Of a DNA stretch of 64,000 nucleotides, positions 45,732 through 53,400 are shown one piece after another. Position 1 is the first letter of the stretch. Each line of letters starts with the position of its first letter. The notes beneath the pieces were generated by a model. That model did not search any database. It worked only from the letters and a program-made list of their open reading frames with translations, and was not told where the DNA came from. The position numbers were made by a program, and so were the translations under genes. Source of the DNA: Tritrichomonas musculus (taxonomy: Eukaryota; Parabasalia; Tritrichomonadida; Tritrichomonadidae); the NCBI GenBank assembly GCA_039105265.1, contig JAPFFF010000022.1, positions 1,984,001 to 2,048,000 on the forward strand. Direction: 5' to 3'.

Positions 45732-46583
45732 ATGAGTCAAATCAAGAAAGTTGAAGATCTAATCGAAGACACATTACGTAAGAATCAACGTGATATCGAA
45801 ATGGCGTTGATTAAACCACTCGCTCCTGAATATCCATTCTCGTCAAACGGTATCTACTTTCTAATCGGTAAGATGGGAGCTGGTAAATCGTTTTGGATCT
45901 GGCGACACATCATGATAACTGAACGACTATTCACGAAACCGTATTACAGTAAGATCATATTCTGTTCCACGTCTGGTAAACTCGATAAAACAGCTGAAGT
46001 ACTATCCAAGAATGTGAAGACCCCTATTGATTACATCAAAGAAGAGAATCTACTTCCATATCTTAAACGACATCTACGACGTAAACTCAAATACTATGCG
46101 ATGGTCAAACATGTTCTATCCAAAATGGTTGAAACTAATGAAGAAATGGCTAGAATCATCCAGAAACACTCGTTAATGGAAATCGAAGATCGAATAGCAT
46201 ATATAGCATCCAAGTTAGTTCAGTATCAGACCGCATCGTATCCGTTCAACACGTTACTCGTATTAGATGACGCTGCTGGATCCCCATTACTGAAGAACTG
46301 TAACAGTGAGCTATGTCGGTTACTAACGAAAACGAGACACTTCAATCTGACTTGTATCATAGCTGTTCAAACATTACGATTCGTTCATCTGAATATTAAA
46401 CGATTGGCCACTGATATCATATGCTATAGCGGTTTCAGTAAAGAAGATTTCACATCGATGTTACAACAGACTCCAAACAATCTCGATACCAAGTCAACGA
46501 CAACCGAATATCTAAATCATAAGGGTCAACATGATCGGTTTATCATCAATATCACTGCAAACGAATCACACTTTGAACAATAA
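45732..46583 (+). CDS. FtsK/HerA-type genome packaging ATPase (element D)
   Basis: 283 residues. Walker A GKMGAGKS (about 46-53), Walker B NTLLVLDDAAG (about 173-183), a sensor-like segment TRHFNLTCIIAVQTLRF and the C-terminal TPNNLDTKSTTTEYLNHKG. It follows the integrase by 10 nt with the same CTATAA-ATG junction, so integrase and ATPase are probably expressed together. It packages element DNA into capsids. Confidence 0.84.
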   Translation: MSQIKKVEDLIEDTLRKNQRDIEMALIKPLAPEYPFSSNGIYFLIGKMGAGKSFWIWRHIMITERLFTKPYYSKIIFCSTSGKLDKTAEVLSKNVKTPIDYIKEENLLPYLKRHLRRKLKYYAMVKHVLSKMVETNEEMARIIQKHSLMEIEDRIAYIASKLVQYQTASYPFNTLLVLDDAAGSPLLKNCNSELCRLLTKTRHFNLTCIIAVQTLRFVHLNIKRLATDIICYSGFSKEDFTSMLQQTPNNLDTKSTTTEYLNHKGQHDRFIINITANESHFEQ

Positions 46584-46611
46584 ATTGGTTTGTTTTTATG
46601 ATTAATAAATC

Positions 46612-47016
46612 ATGGGATTCAAGAGTTTCATTACAAGTGGTTGGAATAGACTTAAAAGTGATGTTCATCAGGGGCTCATCGGTGCTAAAAACGCTGCACA
46701 TAGAGTATGGAACGCGACCAAAAAGGGGTTGATCGGTGCTAATAACTTCGCTATGAATAATCCGAAAGCTATCGGTACTATGTTACATGCGATAACACCA
46801 TTCGCTACTGCATTCAATCCAACGTTAGGTGCTATTACATCAGCAGGTGCAAACATATTCAGTCACATGCCAAAGGGGTCGGTCAAAGACAAGCTCGTGA
46901 AGATCAGTGAACAGTTCGCGCGTGGCGAATTAAAACAAGGTGGATCATCAACAGCACAAGCTGCAGTAGATTCACGAAAGAGATCAAATAATGCGATTCC
47001 GTTCAGAGGTATTTAA
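46612..47016 (+). CDS. Amphipathic minor virion protein, pVI-like (element D)
   Basis: 134 residues: MGFKSFITSGWNRLKSDVHQ, two GLIGAKN/GLIGANN repeats with amphipathic helices, then a hydrophobic Gly/Ala segment (ITPFATAFNPTLGAITSAGA) and a Ser/Gln-rich tail ending IPFRGI. Small proteins of this type next to the capsid gene are membrane-active internal proteins in adenovirus and its relatives. A weak T-rich box (TTGTTTTTATG) lies upstream. Confidence 0.6.
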   Translation: MGFKSFITSGWNRLKSDVHQGLIGAKNAAHRVWNATKKGLIGANNFAMNNPKAIGTMLHAITPFATAFNPTLGAITSAGANIFSHMPKGSVKDKLVKISEQFARGELKQGGSSTAQAAVDSRKRSNNAIPFRGI

Positions 47017-47026
47017 TGAATCATAA

Positions 47027-47254
47027 ATGAGTGGCAGAGATCGAACAATTTGCGGAAGCAAAGTACGAAGTAATGCATATAGATCGAGTAATTCTGTTAT
47101 CGTATCTGGACCTGGTACCATGTATAACGAAGTCACTAGACCGCGATCTTCAACGAAACAATATCATGATAACACTAACACATATGCCGTAACGGTACCA
47201 TATATCAAAACCAGTAAACGCAAATCCAAAACTCGTAAAAACAAACGTAAGTGA
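47027..47254 (+). CDS. Basic core-like protein (element D)
   Basis: 75 residues, MSGRDRTICGSKVRSNAY..., ending in a strongly basic tail (KTSKRKSKTRKNKRK). Its position right after the amphipathic protein and its composition suggest a DNA-condensing virion protein comparable in role to adenovirus core proteins. It follows the previous gene by 10 nt (ATGAATCATAA-ATG), suggesting joint expression. Confidence 0.5.
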   Translation: MSGRDRTICGSKVRSNAYRSSNSVIVSGPGTMYNEVTRPRSSTKQYHDNTNTYAVTVPYIKTSKRKSKTRKNKRK

Positions 47255-47270
47255 GTATTGTCAGTGATGA

Positions 47271-47278
47271 TATTTTTG
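47271..47278 (+). promoter_or_regulatory. TATTTTTG box of the YVRGVKRNQ gene (element D)
   Basis: TATTTTTG 10 nt before the ATG at 47289. Confidence 0.55.
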
Positions 47279-47288
47279 TTAAAATCAA

Positions 47289-47888
47289 ATGAGTTCTAAG
47301 TACGTACGTGGAGTGAAACGAAATCAAATCATTCAACGATGGTTGCAAGGGATTGAAGATCCTGAATATGAAGTGTTTCCGACTAAAAAAGAAGGTAAAT
47401 ATATAGTCAAGTTGAGGGAGACTAAATTAGTAGATCAAACCAATAACGATGTTGATAAACAGTCTGTCGATGTCGATGCTGATAAACAGTCTGTCGATGT
47501 TACTAACGATGTCGAGTCTGAAACTGAATCAACACCATCACCACCTGTAATCAAACAACGTAGACCGCGAACATCTAGTAGTACGATTCCATCAACAAGA
47601 CCAGATTCAACGATTAATCTCGAAATACTCGAACAGTTACGTAATCTCGGTGAAGAGATCCGCAATGATAGATTCAAGAAAGAGCAGAAACAGTATATCA
47701 AACATGTCGTCAACAAAGAGTTATCGAAATCGCGTATTCGTAGTCGATATGTACCGGAAATGTTTCCAGAGTCAGTTGAACCAGAACCAGTTGAATCGAA
47801 ACCAGTTGAACCTGAACCACAACCACAACCAGTTGAACCTGAACCAGTCATTGAACAACCCATATTTCGATCACGTATACGACGCTAA
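47289..47888 (+). CDS. Conserved YVRGVKRNQ protein with acidic repeats (element D)
   Basis: 199 residues. A conserved N-terminus (SSKYVRGVKRNQIIQRWLQG, VFPTKKEGKYIVKLRE) is followed by DNA-encoded VDVDADKQS repeats, a helical segment (TINLEILEQLRNLGEEIRND, KKEQKQYIKHV) and a tail of Pro-Val-Glu-Pro repeats. It lies just before the capsid gene. No family recognised; tandem repeats differ between C and D, so those tracts are under weak constraint. A scaffold or minor virion role is inferred. Confidence 0.55.
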   Translation: MSSKYVRGVKRNQIIQRWLQGIEDPEYEVFPTKKEGKYIVKLRETKLVDQTNNDVDKQSVDVDADKQSVDVTNDVESETESTPSPPVIKQRRPRTSSSTIPSTRPDSTINLEILEQLRNLGEEIRNDRFKKEQKQYIKHVVNKELSKSRIRSRYVPEMFPESVEPEPVESKPVEPEPQPQPVEPEPVIEQPIFRSRIRR

Positions 47889-47933
47889 GTATGAATCCGT
47901 CGACTTAAACCATCATATTTTTCTGTCAAGTAA

Positions 47934-49550
47934 ATGACATTCAACAACGAAGTCTTTCACAAGACATCAGCTGAAGTAAATACTCAAGTGGCTAGCTATT
48001 TCGATATAGTCGATAATGCTATAGCCATGTCAGACACTAACAAGAAGTACGTTATCGATGCGCAAGCTTCGTACAGTCCATCAACACCTATTCATGCTGG
48101 TTCATTCACTACATTCATTATCAGTCCAACATGTGATAACACTGCTGATATCTATAACGGATTCATCAAAGCTAAACTACACATTCCGAACGCGCATTTG
48201 AGTGCAGCTATTGTAACAGCTTTAGATAATATGCATGGTCATGATTTTAATGGTATATGGATCGGATTCAAAGATGCTATGGATTCAGTCGAAAAATATG
48301 AAATCTTAGCTAATGGTATCTCTATTTACACTCAGAACTTCGGTCCTGAAGAGTCATTCATCACAGCATGTGGTGCTAACGAAACATCAAAACAAGCTGA
48401 TATCTACTCCAAAGTTCGTCATAAAGATATATTTAAACGCAAATTCGATCAAGCTCGTTGTGGATACTTCTTATCACTTCAAAACGCGAATCAAGATTAT
48501 CATAATATCACGATCCCATTGAAGATCGATCTCAGACGATTCCTACCATTAAGTAACATCAAATACTTACCCTCATTCGCAGGTAAATTAGAACTCAAAG
48601 TTATGTTCGGTACACAGGGTTTGGTTTGGTGTCCAGTTGGTATACATGATGATTTAGTACATGATCCAGTTAATTTCATTCAATTCAATATAAATCCCAT
48701 TACTAACGAATTCACTCAAATCGGAGATCCAGCTACTATATGGAATAGTAACAATGGTGCAGAGAATCTTACTACTGCGCAGATAACTCTTACAGTTGAT
48801 CGTGATTATGAGATTGTTGACAGTTATAGTGTTATACCAAATTTCGGTATTGATGGAGATATATATCAATCACTCGTTCAACGATACACACAACAAGAAC
48901 TCATCTTTCCAACTCAGATATTGACATTCACAACCATGAGTAAACCACTCAATCATGCTGGTCGTTGTTCAAGTACTCAAACAATCACTCCACGATTTGT
49001 TGATTCAATATTCTTTCTGTTTCCGTTAGCTCCAACTCATCATACTATATTCAAGAATCCACAGTTCAGTAATTTCCAATTACGATGTGGTGGTTACGGT
49101 GTTGTTCCAACAATTCCATTCGCTACAGATGGTTCCGATCCCATGTTCATTGAATTATGTCAGAACGCTATGAATGTTAACGGTGAACAGACTGGACTCA
49201 ATAAAGAGGTGGTTCAATCATTAACGAATCCAAGGGCTGCTAGTATTAGTACTGGAAGAGTTAGCTATGATAGAACATCATTCTTCATCGGACTCCCAAC
49301 TGAAACCGATAACACATTCCAACAAGGTCAGACATCTAACACTCCAATCACATATGAAATCGTATGCGATCTACCCGCTACCGTACCAGATGGTGCTGGT
49401 GGTAATGACGCCAATGATTTCGTTCAACAAGCTATGACAACTCCACCTGTTATGGCGTTACTTCAAGATACTGTCATATCCATTCATGTTCAACCAAATG
49501 GTCTCCCACCCGTTGTTGAATTAGGTCCATATGACATAACGAGTCGTTAA
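47934..49550 (+). CDS. Double-jelly-roll major capsid protein (element D)
   Basis: 538 residues, MTFNNEVFHKTSAEVNTQVA. Landmarks: HDFNGIWIGFKDAMDSVEKY, IPLKIDLRRFLPLSNIKYLP then FAGKLELKVMFGTQGLVW closing the first jelly roll; SYSVIPNFGIDGDIY, FFLFPLAPTHHTIFKNPQ and LRCGGYGVVPTIPF in the second. The GLVW and FP-x-x-x-x-H-x-TIF-x-NP blocks are shared with family 1. TATTTTTC, a box variant, lies upstream. The gene looks whole. Confidence 0.82.
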   Translation: MTFNNEVFHKTSAEVNTQVASYFDIVDNAIAMSDTNKKYVIDAQASYSPSTPIHAGSFTTFIISPTCDNTADIYNGFIKAKLHIPNAHLSAAIVTALDNMHGHDFNGIWIGFKDAMDSVEKYEILANGISIYTQNFGPEESFITACGANETSKQADIYSKVRHKDIFKRKFDQARCGYFLSLQNANQDYHNITIPLKIDLRRFLPLSNIKYLPSFAGKLELKVMFGTQGLVWCPVGIHDDLVHDPVNFIQFNINPITNEFTQIGDPATIWNSNNGAENLTTAQITLTVDRDYEIVDSYSVIPNFGIDGDIYQSLVQRYTQQELIFPTQILTFTTMSKPLNHAGRCSSTQTITPRFVDSIFFLFPLAPTHHTIFKNPQFSNFQLRCGGYGVVPTIPFATDGSDPMFIELCQNAMNVNGEQTGLNKEVVQSLTNPRAASISTGRVSYDRTSFFIGLPTETDNTFQQGQTSNTPITYEIVCDLPATVPDGAGGNDANDFVQQAMTTPPVMALLQDTVISIHVQPNGLPPVVELGPYDITSR

Positions 49551-49637
49551 ATGAAATTGATGTCAATCTATATTTAATAGAATTCATCTAAGTACCTTCA
49601 TTTATGAACTCTGTTGTATCAGTTTATTTTTCATTAA

Positions 49638-49826
49638 ATGTCCGGTAAATCAGTTCAAGTAATGTCTCATAAACAACACACGACTCCGACTCCTCCGATA
49701 ACGAAACCCGAATATTGTCATCCTCCAACTCATAAGAAAGAGAATCTATCAGCAACAGATGGATCATCGAAACGAGTCAATGCTAAACAGTTGATACTCT
49801 ATAAAGATGATGTTAACTCGTATTGA
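49638..49826 (+). CDS. Small post-capsid protein (element D)
   Basis: 62 residues, MSGKSVQVMSHKQHTTPTPP ... AKQLILYKDDVNSY. Pro/His/Lys-rich middle, conserved ends shared with C. A TATTTTTC box with CATTAA-ATG precedes it. The 87-bp spacer after the capsid stop holds nothing else recognisable. Function unknown. Confidence 0.5.
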   Translation: MSGKSVQVMSHKQHTTPTPPITKPEYCHPPTHKKENLSATDGSSKRVNAKQLILYKDDVNSY

Positions 49827-49859
49827 TCAACGGATTCCATGTATTTTAAAATCAATGAA

Positions 49860-50387
49860 ATGATTAAAAAGCGAAATCTCAACACTGGAGTCAATGCAAA
49901 TGTTTCACTCGAACTGACATCAGCATCGCAATCCAATAACAATATCAATAACAACATCTTCATCAATAAACGTGATGATGGTAAAGAAGATATAGTCATC
50001 ACTCGTGATATTACACTTAATGATGCACCGTCAACGGAGTTAGAGAAAGTTGATGTCCGATCACTCATTCTAGAAACATACGCGAAGATACTACACGATC
50101 AAGACAAAGCTCTGATCAGTAATCTCATCAGTAAACATACTATCATCGTTCCACAACAAGATCTAGCATCAATCATCAAATCAGTTACAGGTGGTGATGT
50201 TGAGATATACACTGATGACAATCCTGGATGTTGTGTCGCGAAAGTATCACCAATACAGAAGATCGATGCTATTAAGATCGTTACTGAGTCTGGTGAGATA
50301 GTCACTGACTTCAAACAAGTCTATAACAAAGAGTTCAACGATCTCGTCAATGTATATCACTTATGTCTGAAGTACGTCGTCGTATGA
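49860..50387 (+). CDS. Conserved post-capsid protein (element D)
   Basis: 175 residues from MIKKRNLNTGVNANVSLE, start chosen by the match to C. Disordered N-terminal third (Asn/Ser-rich), then helical RSLILETYAKILHDQDKAL and a beta-rich part with VEIYTDDNPGCCVAKVSP and VTDFKQVYNKEFNDLVNVYH. The family-1 protein after the capsid has the same layout and the same D-x-GC pair, so this is a shared virion or assembly component whose function is unknown. Confidence 0.6.
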   Translation: MIKKRNLNTGVNANVSLELTSASQSNNNINNNIFINKRDDGKEDIVITRDITLNDAPSTELEKVDVRSLILETYAKILHDQDKALISNLISKHTIIVPQQDLASIIKSVTGGDVEIYTDDNPGCCVAKVSPIQKIDAIKIVTESGEIVTDFKQVYNKEFNDLVNVYHLCLKYVVV

Positions 50388-50417
50388 GTTCAAAAATAAC
50401 GATTCATCTATTTTTGG

Positions 50418-53400
50418 TTACGCCAATGAATGTATCTCATTCTTCGTGTTATCTTCAGCTAAGATACCATTTGATGTAAAGAATGACGAGTTAATCAATA
50501 TGTAATTAACTGTTGCATTGATCATGAGATTGCTACTACTTAATGGAAATTCAATATTGTTTAACCAGATCTTAGTTGGTTCACATTGATATTCAAACTT
50601 AGGTGAATTATTAACGTTGAATGATATACTGATTTTGATTTCTTTAACACTGGTAACATTATCTCTGGTTTCATTATAAGTCAAATAGAGTGTTCCGTCA
50701 TATTCGTCAAGTTGTTTCTCGAATTGATAATGAATGGTATTACTATTCGTTATGTTGAATGTGTACTTGATTCGTGTTAATTTATTCACTAACGCGTCTA
50801 ACCTAGCTTTTAATGATTCATTCTCTTGCTGTAGATTTGATATCTGACTGTTCATTGTTACGATTTTAGCGACATTATCACCTACTAACTTGGCTAGATC
50901 TTGATGAGATTTAGCATATTTATCCAACTCACTCTTCAACGCATATCCATCGAGATCACCCATAGTAGCATAATTGGTCAAATCAACAGGTTCAGGAATC
51001 TCACTTTTCAATGCTATTTTATCTTGTTTCAATATTCTTTCCGCTAATATTAATTTGGTATTGAAATAGTCTTCCCCATTATCGATATAAAAGCACAGAC
51101 CATTACTATCACTTTTATAATAAGTTAAGTAGTAAGTTGTTCCATCAATTTCAAAAGCGACATTAACATCTCCATCTTCAGTAATATCACCATTATAATC
51201 AAACAAATAATCAAACTCTTTTACAAAACCATCGTTATTTGATATTGTTCCAACAAGGCGAATTCCACTGATCAATTTGATTTTGACCTCCCATGATCCC
51301 GAACTATCTTGTACATTTTCAAAAGGTACATCGACAGCATCTTTATATATCAAATCATTTTTGTTTCGATATTTGATATCAGATTCATTCTTAACTGTAT
51401 CCAACGCTGTGTTAACTTCATCTACTGTCGGAAACTCATTCAGTGTAGTAGCCAATGACTTATCATTCTGTTCGAGTTGATCATGTAATGAATCTATCTT
51501 CTTTTGTAACGCATCTACATCACATGTATACGCTATATCGTTAGTAGTGAACTCCATGTGTCTGATCAATGTGTTCTCTTTAATCGTGATACCAGTGACT
51601 TGAACGTGTTGTGGATTCGATATAGTGATCTGCGTTGAAGAGTCATCCATTGTAGCTGATGGAAATGTATCAGTACCATTATATTCAGATATGACACCAT
51701 TAGTGATCGTTAACGAAACATACTGTTCATCATAATCAACATCATTGAACTCACTTATTGTTCTTACCATGAGTTTAACTCTGATCGATCCATCAGTGAT
51801 AATATCTTCCGCAACGAGTTTGACGTTCTTGTCTATACCATCAATCTTACCAACAATATCAATGACATCATCTCTCGATAACTGCATTGTCTGTGCTAGT
51901 GTCTTGATCATCGGTTTCATCGTATGTCTGAATCGTTTACACATATCCATCGTTGATGTCAACGTCATAGCAACTTTAGATGGATCATCTAGTTCATCAG
52001 TGAACGTCATATCTTCAACTGGTACGTACTCTTGATCACACCATTCGATTATCTTATTCAGTTTATCTGTATTCGATAACACCGTTCGCGATTTCATCAT
52101 TCGACTAACTGGTACTGAAACCATATCACCGAAGAATATATCAGCACCAATATCCGGTAACTCATCAACCAACTTACCAGCCATGTCTGTAACGACATCA
52201 GTACCAACATCACTAACCTTCGTAACAGTATTCACCAACTCACGACCGACTGTATTAGCAACACCTTTCGATGCGAACGACAACGCTTTACCAGCGACAC
52301 CCAATCCAGTAGCACCTAGTACACATCCAGCTACACCCAACGCGATACCAACATTAGCTTTCATATCGATCTTGTCAACCTCTTTCTGTAGATACTTGGT
52401 CTTCGATTGTTGATCAACCATTTCTGAACTAAGTGCATCGACTTTACTCTTCACCTCTTTGACGTCGTATGATACTACATCAACGTTGTTCGTCACTAGA
52501 TTCAAATCCGATCTCATTGTTGTTATATTATCAGCCGTGATGATCTTCGATGATGTAATGTTGAAATCAGTATATAGTGTCGTAGATGCGTTCGGATTCG
52601 GTGATACTTCATAGAACTGTTGTTTAATGATATACTCGAACGCGTTCGTTGATGGATCCCAGTTGACTTCATCTATCGGATCAGTATAGTCATGACGTAG
52701 ATATAAAGTGATATCACGACCAGTGTCATTCTTCGATCGCTTAGTCCATACATAACCGATTCTATCGACTGTATCCAATGCACCTTTCAAATCAACGTAA
52801 CCATTGTCGTTGGTACCACTACGATGAACTTCATCACCATCAATCGTGAAAGACAATCGATTAACGAGTTCTTGTCCAGGTAGAACCAGATCGAGATATA
52901 ACTGTTCGATATCACTGATATTCAACTTCGATGTCGAGTAATTACCAATAGTACATGATACTGAAGCAAGATCATATCCATCCAACTTAACTGATGAATC
53001 AGCTGATGTGAAACCAATACTCAATAAATAATCAGATCCGTTAACGACAGAACCATCTTTGAATTTGATATACGGTTCGTATACACCACCATCATCACGC
53101 ATACATGTACGAAGTAACGAATATGCTAGTCCATTCGAGTTTGTTTCATGAATCGCTCTACTATTCAATGTATCTCGTTTAACAGCTATGATACAACCAG
53201 TTGAACCATAGTTATCTGGTTTTGGATCACGTTTCTGACACTTACTGATGATCTTACTCTGGAATCGACCTTGAATATCATCACCGATCCATTTATTACC
53301 ATCCCACGTTAACGACCATTTATTACCGAAACAGTATTCACTGAACTTGAATGTCAGATTAGTTGGTATCTCATATGTAGATGGTATCTTATAAATCATC

